38,448 nucleotides of DNA from Scenedesmus sp. ARA3 (Eukaryota; Chlorophyta; Chlorophyceae; Sphaeropleales; Scenedesmaceae). The stretch is from assembly GCA_004335835.1 (NCBI GenBank), contig RWJK01000669.1:1-38448 (forward strand). Reading direction: 5' to 3'. A program made the position numbers and the translations under genes. Positions 10,927-22,565 of this stretch are shown one piece after another. Position 1 is the first letter of the stretch. The number at the start of each line of letters is the position of its first letter. The notes beneath the pieces are model-generated. The model was not told the origin of the DNA. It was given only the letters and a program-made list of their open reading frames with translations, and did no database searches.

Positions 10927-13413
10927 TGCCCATGATTGTCTGCAGGACAGGGCACTTGGGCCTGTACTCTGCATGCTACTGATGTCAATCAACCACTCCA
11001 TGCCGTCTCCAAAACATCTGCCAGCATGCATGCTGACTGAAGTGCACCCTCCACCGCACATACCCTGCAAATTGATCCAGCACTGCATGCACGTGCATCA
11101 CGGTACGATACCAATCACATGCACAGCCTTGCCCTTTTCCTGCAGGCAGCAGTCCTGCAGCAGCGCTGCGGCCGGCAGCGTATGCGCAGCGCCAACAGCA
11201 GAAGGGCTCCCTGAGGCTGTTTCTGGACTCCGCTGACGTCAGGCTGTGGGAGCAGTACCAGAACGGCAGCCTGTATGGTGAGAGAGCGCTGTCGCTGTCA
11301 GTCAGTGCCAGCTTTCGTACAGCACGCGATATAAGTGCAGCGGCATATGCTTTTACATACTGGCAGACACGGAACGTGTAGTGCACCAAAGCTGCCCTGT
11401 CATTTGCCTGGGCGCATCCTTGCAGAGAGAGCCAACATCAGCACCAGCAGCAGGAGGTTGCCCTGTTGTCGTTTGAGCGCAGTAGGCACAAGCTGCTGCA
11501 TTCACGCACCAGCTGCTGCTGTTATGCAGAAGCTGCTGCAGCTATGCATTACAATGCAGTGTACGGCCTACCGCCCAGCAATGACTGATCAAGGCGACTG
11601 ACCATTGAACTGCTGTTGAGAGCTGCCGTGCAACTGCTGCTGCTGCTGCTGCTGCCAGGCTTCACCACCAATCCCTTGATCTTATTCAAGGACCAGGTGC
11701 CTTGCACCCTAGCGTCTTTCAGAACGCTGGTGGAAAAGGTAAGGTACCAAATCCACAACATCAGCATGCACACAATCAGTTGTTGTGAGCAGAGGGCAAT
11801 CACTGATCTGATCAAGCAGCCACCTATCCCAGCCTATCACATCTGCTGTCACTGCTATTCAACCATGATGCTGACGCCCCCGCTGCTGCTGCCGCTGCTG
11901 CTGCCAAACACACCACAGGCGCGGCAGCTGCAGGCCCAAGAGCTGCAGATACAAGCCTGGGGTGGCTCCGCAGCAGCAATGGAGGCAGCTGCATTGCGTG
12001 TGCTGGACCTGGACCCTGGCCTCATCACCGTGAGCCACCGAGCTCTGTAACACAGGCTAACAGCATGCCGTTGGAGATGTGTACTGCAGCATGACATGCT
12101 GGCACAGTTGCATGGGGGCTGCTGCTGTTGCTTACACTGCTATTGAGGCATCAGCTGCGACAACACAGCAGGAGTTGCGTACTCGCTTAGTACCTGAACT
12201 CCGGCCATAGTCAGCTTCACCTGCTGCTGCTGCTGCTGCAGATCAAGCTGCCCTGCACTCCAGATGGCCTGGCTGCTGCCTCCGCACTCATGGCCAGGGA
12301 CGGCAGCATCGCCATCACCATCACAGGTAGCCATGGCACAGCAGTAGCTGCACTGGATGTTTTGGCGCAGCAGCCCGTACCTGCTCACCGTGGCTGGCCC
12401 GCCTGCTAGCACAGCAGTGTGTCTATTGCTCTGACTAGGGAGACATGCTGTGGTGTGTCTTGGCTCGCAGCTGCTTGCCAGTAGCTGCCTGGCGTCTCAC
12501 CTGTGTGTGCATGGCCATCTGCCTGTCTTCTCATCTGCCAACCTGTTCTGCGGGCGTGCATGCACCGCACCAGTGCTGCTGCTTCACACAGTTGGGGCAC
12601 AGGTTACTCTGCACCCTACCTGGGGCACATCCCTTCCAAATTGCCAACTGCTCACCAAATGTGCCACTCCTGCACGAATGTATGCGCCGCACCAGGTGCT
12701 GCTTGCGCAGGCAGTTGGTGCAGACTATGTTGCGCCTGTGTCTGCGGCCGTAATGCTGATAATTGCTAGACCTCTCGCTTGCCGCCCTGCCCTGCAGGCG
12801 TGTATGCGCCGCACCAGGTGCTGCTGGCGCAGGCGGTTGGTGCAGATTATGTTGCGCCCTACCTGGGCCGCATGTCTGACGGTGACACCACGCAGCTGGC
12901 GCTGAGCCACCGGCAGCTGGCCTTCAGGAAGGACGCGCCAGAGCCCATGGAAGCGGTGAGCTGCTCACCGTGAGCAGGCTGCTGTGTGTAAATGATATAT
13001 GTATGCGGCTTTTGTGTATATGAATACATTTTAGTGTGTGGTGTGGTGTACAAGAACAAATTCAGACACTGTGGGTGACCCACTGAGCCCTGAGGGCTAC
13101 GTTGGATGCGATACTGCATGTCAAGCAAAGTGTGCTGTGCTGTGCTGAGCAACCAGGGGCTGGCTGTCAGGAAGGACTCGCCAGAGCCCATAGAAGCGGT
13201 GAGCAGATACCACGTATTGTTTTTGTTACCAGAGGGAGCCAGACGCAGATACAACGTAGGAGGCGTGGCGCCTAGGAGCTGTTTGCAACACACCTGCCAT
13301 GGGCAACGTTTTTTGCCAGCAGCTGCGGCTAGAATGGGCGGCAGGCAGCAACTCAGGCGCCGGGCGCTCTAGCTGCGGCTGATAACCATGCCGTTAGGCG
13401 TGTGACCTCCGTG

Positions 13414-13464
<51 letters not shown>

Positions 13465-13939
13465 AGGCGCTCGAGGCGGTGCTGTCGATGCAGGCGGCAG
13501 TGGATGCCTCCGGCTCCAGCATGCGCATCTTGGTGGCATCCATACGCGCAGCTGAGCAGATGGCAATACTGGCTGCAAATGTAAGTGATATCTTTATCTT
13601 GGCATGGTGTCGTGTAGTCAGCATAGGTTACACTGAATCATCACGCTGTGTGCTGTTTAGCTGCAGCGCAATACAGGTGGTGACAACTGCATCTGGTGTG
13701 CAAAACCATCTCTGTCGTTTTAGCACCGTGCCATCCAGGCATGCGCTGAGCTCTCGCTTCATTCAGCATTCTGAAACCTGCGTTACCGTGCATGTCCTTG
13801 GCGCCGTGCTTGCCTGCAGGGCTGCAACACCTTCACCTTCAGCCCTGCAGTGATGGAGCAGCTGGCCTGCGTGCCTGAGACGCTGCAGGCGGCAGCAGAC
13901 TTTGAGGCAGCAGCAGCAGGCAATGGCGCAGAGTGGTAG
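10626..13939 (+). CDS. Transaldolase-family protein (cyanobacterial-like), probably plastid-targeted
   Basis: Eight exons: 10626-10758, 11146-11277, 11659-11738, 11919-12029, 12242-12326, 12798-12955, 13467-13580, 13820-13939. Phases agree and give 310 residues. Residues 1 to about 45 are Ser/Thr/Arg-rich and lack acidic residues, like a chloroplast transit peptide. The catalytic barrel shows LFLDSADV (Asp72), YGGFTTNPLIL (about 87-97), LQIQAWGGSAAA, the Schiff-base lysine in ITIKLPCT (Lys154), ITITGVYAPHQVLLAQAVGA, VAPYLGRM, ILVASIRAAEQ and NTFTFSPA. These are the family signatures. Transaldolases move a dihydroxyacetone unit between sugar phosphates in the pentose phosphate pathway; F6P-aldolase-like activity is the alternative for short members. 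The wording of the motifs is closer to bacterial/cyanobacterial short transaldolases. Introns 5 and 6 hold decayed copies of exon 6 (see separate entries). Confidence 0.9.
10863..10925. repeat. (CAG)21 tract in transaldolase intron 1
   Basis: Twenty-one CAG units lie inside the first intron, about 220 bp before the acceptor at 11145. Unlike most triplet tracts in introns here, it reads CAG rather than CTG on the sense strand and is not at the splice site. Confidence 0.95.
12548..12630 (+). repeat. Fossil copy I of transaldolase exon 6
   Basis: A degenerate copy of the start of exon 6 (original acceptor CTGCAG at 12792). It keeps recognisable text for the Tyr-Ala-Pro-His-Gln region and CCCTACCTGGG, but the acceptor is CTGCGG and a base is missing in the CAGGTGCTG stretch, so it cannot serve as an exon. 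It lies exactly 122 bp before copy II. Confidence 0.85.
12670..12738 (+). repeat. Fossil copy II of transaldolase exon 6
   Basis: A better preserved copy (ATGCGCCGCACCAGGTGCTG, then GTTGGTGCAGACTATGTTGC) whose acceptor has become CTGCAC. Similarity breaks off at GCGCC. It is 122 bp after copy I and 122 bp before the functional exon. Confidence 0.9.
13144..13203 (+). repeat. Fossil copy of the 3' end and donor site of transaldolase exon 6
   Basis: Matches the last part of exon 6 (GCTGAGC..., TCAGGAAGGAC, CGCCAGAGCCCAT, GAAGCGGTGAGC), including an intact-looking donor, with scattered substitutions. It lies in intron 6, 243 bp after the original, close to twice the 122-bp spacing seen upstream. 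Confidence 0.9.
13425..13463 (+). repeat. (CTG)13 tract forming the 3' splice region of transaldolase intron 6
   Basis: Thirteen CTG units run straight into the CAG acceptor of exon 7. The tract occupies the place of the usual polypyrimidine stretch. Confidence 0.9.
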
Positions 13940-16356
13940 CTAGAGTGGGGCTATAGCCGCCCCTGGAAACTCCTTTGAGAGAAAGGCGGCAGTTACATGT
14001 GACCTTCTTTCTACATTGTTGGCTGCTGTTGCCTGGCTTCGAGTATTGTCAGCACTGCTGGAACCTTTGTCATCTGAACCTGTTTGTCGCTGTGTGCTCA
14101 GACGCGCTTTCAACTTCAGACATGGGCTCCTCTTATGTTTTTTTTGGCCACCTCTTATGACCTCCAGTTTGAAGTTTACCACAGAGTCCAGATGGCAATT
14201 GCAATGTTTTCAACACAAGTACGGTCCCTGGCTCATCTCAGGCCAGGCGCAGCTAAGCAACAAGCAGCCTTCAAGGCAAGTTGCATGCGGCTGCAAGCCA
14301 TGTTCTGCAAGCACTTCCACAGAACCAACACTGCTCTCAGCCAGAGTGGGACACGCCCACATCAAAAAGTAAAAAGAGACAGTAGCAGCCACAGTATGCG
14401 GCACAGACCCGCAGCAGTGCCTCATATGATGCATCCAAAGATTTCCAAAACCACAGCTCAGGGCTTTGACCAAAGAGCAGTCAAACCAGCACACAAACAG
14501 CAAACGTGCCTGGGCACCACTGCAAGCCTTTTGAAGTGGCAGCTGCAGCAGACCTAGCCACGGGCATAACCTCGCCCAAACAGGCGTTTCGAAGTCGATG
14601 ACAGGCTCATTGGGCAGAGAAGGAAACCAGCAGTGCTGCGGTTCAGCGCTGCATGTCCCTGCAGGACGCAGGGCCTCTGCAGGCGTGCGGAGCTGTGCAC
14701 GGCAAGCTGGTGTTGTGGGATGAAAGGCTGAACACGCCCACACCATGATAATGTACAGTTGAGAGGTACAACCCCACCAGTGCCGTGCAGCGAAGCTCCA
14801 ACACCCTGAGCCCCAGGCGCTACCAGCACCACCAGGAATGCAATACGATATGCCTGCACACGCACGCTGCTGCCACACAAGCTGCTGCTCTGGCAAGAGC
14901 ATGCACAGGCAATATGAGTACAGCTACCACACGCAGCACACGAGGAAAGCCATCACACACAAGCCTCACAAGCTGATAAGCCACAGTGTGGTGTACCACA
15001 CAAGCTGGTGCGAGTGAGCTTGGGAGTGCAGCCCACCGCAAACATAACCAGGGCGCCCTGCCTGCATAATCTCAACAGGGTCAGACACAAATCAGGACAA
15101 GCAAGGTGCCTGCATGACACTCCTGCCACCCTCACAGCTGTGTCGGCGGCAGTGACGGCAGCATGACCGCTGCCGACTGCTACGCTGACACACACTTTGT
15201 ATAATACACGTAGCAAGCGCTGAGATAGCCACCGCACACGCATACAAGCTGGGGTTTATGAGTACAAAGGGGTGCAAGGTAAGGCAGCCCCAAAAACACA
15301 CTCCAAAACAACCCAGAGGCTGGGCCAAGTGCTATGCACAACAGGCGCGATTCACAAAAGGTAGTCTACGCAGCAACACGACACAAGGTGACAATCAACA
15401 TGAGTCCATAGTAATACACACAATGTCTCTGCCAGCACGCAGCAGCTACATGGCACAGCCGGCTAACGGAGCGCTGTTGGTACATGTGTTTGGTGGAGAG
15501 GCACACAAAGACACAAGCTACAAGTGTTGCACGTTTTGCACACGTACAGGAATACCATACAGCAGCTGCTGTGCCAGAGGCACACCCAGCTGGAGAGCAA
15601 ACATACAACAGAAACTGATGGCACATCCTTCAACATCATCTGCACCGCAACTAGCTGGTATTGTGTGCAGTGTGTTGTGCCAAGCCCTCGAGTCCATCAA
15701 CTGCTGTGTTATGCGAGCAGCTATGCACGCCCAACAATAGGCGGCTGAGATATTCCAAGTAGCACGGGGCACGATGCAAAATGACTGAAACAGTAGTGTG
15801 GGTAACCGGCTGCATTGCAGATCGGCTATAGTTGCCAATGGCATGCCATACAACAGCAGCGGCCACACCACTGCCTGCTCGGAGACACAGCCAACCACAA
15901 ACTACACCTCATCAACTTCCCTGCAGGAGAAGACCGTCTTTGTCGCCCCAGATGCAGCTACAAGCCTGCTACGAGTGCTGCTTGGCGTTGCATCATACCT
16001 GTAGTGGCGCTGGAGGAAGCACCTGCTGCATGACCGGGTGCAAAGTATGTGAAACCAGTAGCATGCCGACATGCACTGCCGTAATGCGTAACAGACATCT
16101 GCTACAGCCACAGTCATACACTCAGCTCCAGCGCTGTTGTGCCAGCAAACCGTGCATTGCCTGGACACGCGCCGCAACAGCATAATAAATTGCCGCAAGG
16201 TCGCCCTTTACGTAACATCCAAGGCAATGCCCAGCCACGACCCCATACCCTTTTGTTTTGTAGTTTCAACCTTGCCGCTGCCGTGGGCACTGCGTAACAT
16301 AAAGCAGACCATCCTCAACTCAAACAAGGCCGCAACTCAGCTCAGCCCAAGCCAGC
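13940..16356. other. Convergent 3' flanks of transaldolase and armadillo genes
   Basis: About 2.4 kb between two convergent genes. It probably holds long 3' UTRs. Several long frames exist on both strands (the longest on the minus strand, 14210-14902), but they show no family signature or splice-consistent model. No RNA gene was recognised. Confidence 0.5.
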
Positions 16357-19300
16357 TCAAACCAGCTCCGGCACCTCCCCAGCAATCGGAGCAGCAGCAG
16401 CCTCCTCGTCTGCCTCTGCAGCAGCAGCCAGCTGCGCATTCAGCGCTGACAGAGCAGCCTTGCTGGCAAACCAGCCGCGGCCATATGCCCTGGACACGCC
16501 CGAGAGCTGCTCCGATGCGCCGGGCAGCGCGCGCAGCGCGGCGAAGTGGCTTGGGCTTGAGCTGCACAGCGAGTGCAGCGTGCTGATGGCTGCCTCCTTG
16601 ACCTGCAGGATGGCCGACGCACCAGCAGCAAAAGCGGCTGGTCAATGAGGGGAGCTGTTGTGGCCGATCTTCTGTTTGTGAGTTCTGCAAAAACAGCAAG
16701 TGCTTATAGCGCTGGCCGCTGGGCAGGCCATGAAGCACAAAAGCAACCAATCACACCCCAACTGCACTTTGTTTCCACTTGTGTTGAGTATTGACGAGCA
16801 CGCTACCCCGAGCCTCTGCTGTGCGCACCTATGAAGCATTCATTTGTTTGCACCCTCTGCACATGTACGCTGCAGCCGCAACCAACCACACTGTCCACAC
16901 TCGACAGAGTTCACACACGTGATCCACCGCCATGCATCTGCGTTATGATGATGCACTCACCTGTGTGCGTGGCAGCGGGCTGCTGCCCACCAGCTCCAGC
17001 AGCACCCCAGCCACGCCAGCCTGCTGCAGCGCTGCACTGCCAGCCTCGCTGCCGCCAGCCAGCGCCGAGGCCACCGCCAGCAGCTGCAGCTGCTGCTGGG
17101 GGGCCGTTGATGTTGCGCTGGACAGCAGCTGCACGATCAGCGGCACGCCTCCAGCCTCCCTGCAGCAGCAGTTCAAATACATGCAGGACTAAGAGTAAGA
17201 GTTTAGAACATGCAGCACAACAGAGCGCAGCCACCAACAATGTGCACCCGTGGCAGCCTCCCTGCAATGGGCAGAATGGAGTCACACAACATAAGGCAGT
17301 CAATGACATAGAGCTGTCACCAACAGAGCGCGCCAGTGGCGGCATGGAGCCGGAAATAGCCCTCAGCTTGACGATCATGACGTAGAGTGCACTGGTTTGC
17401 GGATGTGATGTTTGACAAGCGCGGTGTGCTGGACAAGTGAAAGCTGCAGTCTGCTGCTGGCGCACATGCAGAGTCTATTCAACTGCTCTTGTGGCAAGCG
17501 CTGCACACCCATGTAGCACATGCCTTGCAACAGTGGATCATCATCACCACACACCTGATGGCAGCCTGAGCAGCGCTGCTGCTTGACAGGCGAGCCAACA
17601 TCTCGCTGCAGTGCCCAGCCACCTCAGTGTCAGCATGCTCCAAGCCATACACCAGCAGAGGCACCCCGCCAGCGCTGAGCATGGCGTCCCTGCCAGGCTG
17701 CTCCTGCAGTAGTGATGCAAGCGCCTGCAGGAGCGACAGCGCAGCAGCGGAAGCAGCAGCAGCGTTGAGAGAATGGCACCCTTACATGCTGTGAGCTCGC
17801 AGAACCATCGCAGGAATAGGTAGCATGTGCAATATTGCGCTTCTCATACTTGTTCAAACACCTGCCTCTTCAGCATGTTGATGGCGCGTCCTTTACAACC
17901 AGCCACAGACAAAACACCAGACAGCAGCTGTTTGCGCAGGCAGCTGCATGCAACCTGCTGCACTGACGCCGTTTTGTATGGTTGTTCCGGCGCAGGAGCA
18001 CTACAGCCGCAGCAGCAGCAGCAGCAGCAGCAGCAGCACGTGCCTGCATGATGGATGCCACAGCCTCCCCATCCAGCCCATTCCTCAGCAGCTTCAGCAG
18101 CGCCTCAACGCCGCCCATCTTGACAAAGGCGCGCCTGAACCTGCAGCAGCAGAGGTGCCAACAGCAACAGACGCAGCAGCAGAGGTTTCAGCAGCAGTGC
18201 GGCAGGCGATCAGGCAGTGCGGCTGCTTCTATGATTACTGCGATCGCAGCAGCACCGCACACCTGATGCTCAGACGCAAGTCGGTTCATCGACTGCCGCT
18301 GAACGAAACACTTCTACCAATACATTTCTACTACCTTGAAAGACGCTAGATGTTCAACAAAATTGACAGACAAGATTAAAAAACAAGGTTCAACGCTGAA
18401 TGTGCAAGAACGCTGAATGACACGCAGCTCATCAATGCGCACTTGGGGCTGGCGACTGCGCGCTCCGCCACCTTCTCCACCACGCCCAGGCTGCCCATGC
18501 CCAGGCTCAGCGCGGCATCCTCCAGCTGCAGCAGCAGCAGCAGCAGCAGCAACACAACGTCATGCGACACAGCCACTGTCAGCTCACAGCGCACGGTTAC
18601 ACGGCTGCCAGGTGCCACGCTGGAAGCGCATGCGCCAGGGTGGCACAAGTAGTTATAGACATCCATGGTGCAGTGACTTGCCAGGACCCAACATGCAGGC
18701 TGCCCACTGCACTGTAGCGCACCTGTGCCAGCAGGTTTGCAGGGTTCAGGCCCCGCAGCGCGATCATGCGCAGCACGCCGCGGGTGGCGCCCCAGGCGAG
18801 GCCTGCCAGTGCTGCTGGCCGCGCAAAGCGGCCACACAGGATGCGCGCCGCCAGCAGCGGAGCATACAGCAGGCCTGCGAGCGCAACGGCAGATGCAAGG
18901 TCTCAGGAAGAGCAACAGGCACCAGCTGCCAAGCACGCTGCTAATTAGCTCTGTCCGCGTTTGAGCGCTTAGGCACAGCCAGGGCCTGACAGGGCATTTG
19001 CTTCTGCCCGGCCATGCCAACAGCGCATCACCTGCTGGTGATAGCCTTGCATCTGTTGCTGCTGTATGCTGCTGCTCCCAACCAGTCCAGAGTGCTGCCG
19101 CACACCACAGTTTCTTTGCGGCATCTCTGCTCACCTGTCACTGTTCCTGCAAAGGATGAGCTCACAGTCATGGCCATGACCTTTGCCAGGTGCTGGCTGG
19201 TCACACAGTAGTTGTGCTCCGCAGCTGCACAGGCAGCGAGGAAACAGCGGCAGCAGACCACAACATCAGCACAGGCGCGCTGTCAGCATGGCTTCACATG

Positions 19301-20619
19301 CCAACGCTATGGATGCTTGCTTGCTTGTGTGGCAAGAAGAGGGTGATAATTCATGTTTATTTGCATTTGATTGCGGCTGTTACACGGGCAAGCTTGCGCA
19401 TGTTGCACACCATCTCGCCAAATATACGAACAAATGCGTCCAGACCTGTTCCTGCGCCCGGCACAACCCTCTCGAGCTCCACCACAGCCACACACAGCAC
19501 GAAACCTCAGTGTGCGTCTCCGAGCAACCACTGTTCCACTATGTCTCTGCGCTTTGTTTCTGTTGCTGCTCACCCCTCTTGAGCTCCACCACAGCCACGG
19601 CAATGCCCATGACCCCGCTGCTGGCTGCAGACAGCACCAGGGCCATCTCCAGCGCGCCACGCAGCGCCCCACCCACAGCAGGCACTGCGCTGGGCCTGCG
19701 CAACAGCAGTTTGATCATGAAGTTTGACCATGAAGTTTGACCGGCAGTTTGACCGGCAGTTTGACAGGCGCATCAACAGCGCAAAAGAGTTGCAGTATCC
19801 AGTGCTTGGCTGCTTGCAGGAACGCATACGACAGCACATTTGGCTGCTGCCTTATGCAACCCCATAACTAGGTTGCCCCCATGGTGCTGCCCCTGCAGTA
19901 TGAGAGCAGCTGCTGCACTGCTTCGCCCGGCAAACAGACATCGGCTAAACACACAGCTGCCGCGACACTTGCTTCCCTGTAACCAAACTGCATCTTTTTT
20001 ATTTCAAAAGGCGTTGCTGCTGCTGCTGCGAAGGCAGCGTTGACCCAGCACTCACTCTGCAGGCATCTCCCAGAGGATGTTTCCATCTGGCTTCACCACC
20101 AGCTTGCTGGGGTTCTGCAAGCAGCAGCAACATGTGCCATAGTGAACGCAATGTATAGGTTCGTTCGTGCAATGGTGTTGGACTTCCCAGCAAGACCATC
20201 TGGCAGCATACACCACCCAAGGCGCTTCAGCAGACACAGCAGCACATTTCCTTGCACCGCGCATGGCAGCCCGGCAGCTAGTGTCTTGAGGAGCCTGTTG
20301 TTCCTGCAAGTGGAGACAGCTAGTGGCGCGAGGTGGCCTTGCACGGCAATGATTGTGTTGCCACAGCGCCCAAATATTAGCTGATCAACCAAGGCATGGC
20401 CTGTGTCCTCATGCAGCTCACCTTGTTATCCATCACCAAGCTGCTGCTGCTGTCTGACACGCCGCTGCTGCTGCGGCGCAGCAGTACGGTAGATCTGCCC
20501 GGTGTGCTGTTGTTGCCCTGCTCTGCTACTTGCATCGCAGCTGGGCGCTTCAGAAGCGCGTCTACCCTGGCTTGCCTGCTGCTTGGCGAGTGCATGCTGC
20601 TCCTGGTGGCTTGGCTCAT
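16357..20619 (-). CDS. Armadillo-repeat protein with hydrophobic N-terminal half
   Basis: Eleven exons, listed 5' to 3' on the minus strand: 20619-20422, 20114-20056, 19695-19574, 19505-19386, 19224-19135, 18874-18723, 18525-18443, 18140-18044, 17724-17555, 17159-16961, 16602-16357. Phases match throughout and give 511 residues. Residues 1-66 are Ser-rich and probably disordered. About 90-240 is hydrophobic and Ala/Gly-rich (GALEMALVLSAASSGVMGIAV, GLLYAPLLAARILCG, AGLAWGATRGVLRMIAL) and may associate with membrane. About 275-455 has armadillo-like helices: VKMGGVEALLKLLRNGL, SAGGVPLLVYGLEHAD, EAGGVPLIVQLLSSA, QAGVAGVLLELVGSSP, VKEAAISTLHSLC. The C-terminus is Ala/Glu-rich. Armadillo repeats are protein-binding scaffolds; the partner is unknown. 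The intron at 18043-17725 would start GC rather than GT. The 5' end is uncertain because the frame stays open upstream of 20619. Confidence 0.75.
18010..18036. repeat. (CAG)9 tract at the 5' end of an armadillo intron
   Basis: Nine CAG units on the plus strand (CTG on the sense strand) lie just inside the intron that follows the exon ending at 18044, next to its GC-type donor. This is unlike the other tracts, which sit at acceptors. Confidence 0.85.
19467..19598 (-). repeat. 25-bp direct repeat flanking armadillo intron 3
   Basis: A 25-bp sequence at 19574-19598 ends exactly at the donor of exon 3 and recurs with one mismatch at 19467-19491 inside exon 4, an offset of 107 bp. Both copies encode VAVVEL(K/E)R, so the spliced protein carries the motif twice, 13 residues apart. 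The 68-nt intron between them ends in the unusual acceptor ACTGAG. Confidence 0.9.
19708..19769 (+). repeat. 12-13-bp minisatellite, five units, in armadillo intron 2
   Basis: Five units beginning AGTTTGA(C/T) in tandem: two of 13 bp (ending CATGA) and three of 12 bp (ending CCGGC or CAGGC). The core resembles the coding minisatellite in the Kazal gene. Confidence 0.9.
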
Positions 20620-21651
20620 GCGCTTGCTTGTGAGTACTGTGGGTGGAGGTTGGGGTGCAGCAGGCATCCACGTTAGGCAGAGAGGCAGGTAAAACAACTG
20701 AATACTGCTTCCACGCTTGCACACGTGTTGGTGCTCCAGAGGTGAGCGATACTGGGGCTTCATGCCTTCCCGCGACCGCTCTGCTTGAGAGCACTGTGCT
20801 GAGTGCACAAAGCAGAGCCACAGGACGCCTTGACAGCAGATTTTGCTTATTTTCTGCAGGGATCCAGCCCTCACAAGAAGGGATCAGGCGCTCCTGGCTA
20901 CACTCCCTGTGTACATGCTGACGCGCTATATCAGCCTATTGCGTGGCTCGGGCTCCGCATAGCAGCTGACACCTCAAGCAAACAACCGCAGAAATATAAG
21001 TACGACCCAGCTTTCAGAGTATGTGCCAAGATCGCAACTAGGAGGCAAGTTGTTGAGCAAAACAGCAGGATGTGCTTGGGCGGGCTCGACTCCTCGCTGA
21101 GTCCGGCATCATGTTAAACTTCTATAGTGTCTGCATTCTGCAGCTGGCTCACCTGGTGCTTGAGCGTCCGGACGTTTGTCCAAGAGGCCTTCGTCAGAGG
21201 AAGCAGAGAAGTAGGACTTGCCAGCGCACCAGCAGAAGAGCAGGAGATACGATAATGCACAAGCTTGTTCTCTCACGTGTGTGAAACGATGCACATGCTG
21301 CTGTGCGTGGTTTGGCAAGCCAGTAAGCCCTAGACGGTTGTCAACAATGCATACCATTCTCCATGCCTGTTTCGCCTCGATGGTTGAGAACACCAGCTGC
21401 CCTCACTTAAATTGTACAACAGGCTTGTGCTGACAGTTGCGTACTCATGGTTGCTACATCACTGCTTGCCTGCTGTACTTGCACATGGAGTCGGCCTATA
21501 GGTAGCGCTGTGCGGCTCTCAGGACCGTGCAAAACATTCTGAAACACTTGTTGCGTTGACTCTTATAGTGCTCGGATCCCCAGCACGATGCTTTCTGCTA
21601 GTTAACCCAGCATGTGCATGTCACTTGCAGGCCTGCGCCACCATCATGGCA

Positions 21652-21685
21652 TGGCGGCATGTAGAACATGTAGAACATGCCGCCA
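21652..21685. repeat. Perfect 11-bp inverted repeat
   Basis: TGGCGGCATGT and its exact reverse complement are separated by 12 bases that themselves repeat AGAACATGT. It could form a small hairpin or be a protein-binding palindrome; no function can be assigned. Confidence 0.85.
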
Positions 21686-22563
21686 CTTATGCAGACACAT
21701 AGCAGTGTACGAGCACGCAGACTGTGCACACACCACCTCAGCCACGGTCTTGCATCAAAATGTGGGTGAAAGGACTAGCACAAACACTTGCTGAACAGTG
21801 TAGGCTAGACATTGCGTCAATCAAACATAGCTGCCACACGCCGTGCCTTGTCCAAAACAGGTGCAACTGAGATAGGAGCCATGCAGTTCTCTGCACTGCT
21901 GGCTGAAAAAGCAAAAGTGTATGCAATGTCGACAGTTCATGTGCTTCCTCCCTTTCCCAGCTCGGGCTGCAGGCGGAGTCCCAGAGCCAACAGACAATGC
22001 TCGCATCATGCTGTGCAAAAAGCCACACACATCATGGCCAAGACACAAGTGCTGAACAGCATGATTGCCATGCGTGGGATGCCAGATAAAGTCGTTGGCC
22101 TGTGCTAGTCATTTGCTGCAGCCCTGCTGCCATGCTTGCGCTGCGCCACCACTACATGGTCTTGCATTCATTCTGAAAGTGGTAAAAGCTTGCCGGCACA
22201 ATTTTACCGCATGCATACGCACCCACACCCACATCATCAGCCACGCCACTGCTGCTGCTGCCACAAACAAAACCTTCCGTAGCTGCCACAGCGCAGCATG
22301 CTCCTCATTGCCATGCCTCTGCTGGTACCCAACCGCCCACACACCCCACACGCGTGCGATGCTGCCAGCCTCCCATGCAGCAAAATGACATGTTGCGCCA
22401 ATTGCTCGCTGCAGCGATTGCAACCGCTACAGTTGAAACAGCTGCATGCCAATCATATCCCCACTGCCGACAGATGCAGCGCCTCTGGCACAGCTACACG
22501 CATCTTCCTCACCGCCGACGGCCAGGCTGGGCAAGCCAGCAGCCCTCAACCAGCAGCTGCCTT

Positions 22564-22565
<2 letters not shown>

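Noticed and set aside
11425..11460. Text reading ERANIS in transaldolase intron 2, like the LLERA segment of bacterial transaldolases
   Set aside because: It lies before the TTNP exon instead of after it, and a direct exon 2 to exon 3 junction already gives an uninterrupted YGGFTTNP. Likely chance.
14210..14902. A 230-codon minus-strand open frame
   Set aside because: It has an ATG but is rich in Cys, Trp and Leu with no family motif, lies in the shared 3' flanks of convergent genes, and has no splice or start support. Long chance frames are common in CAG-rich DNA.
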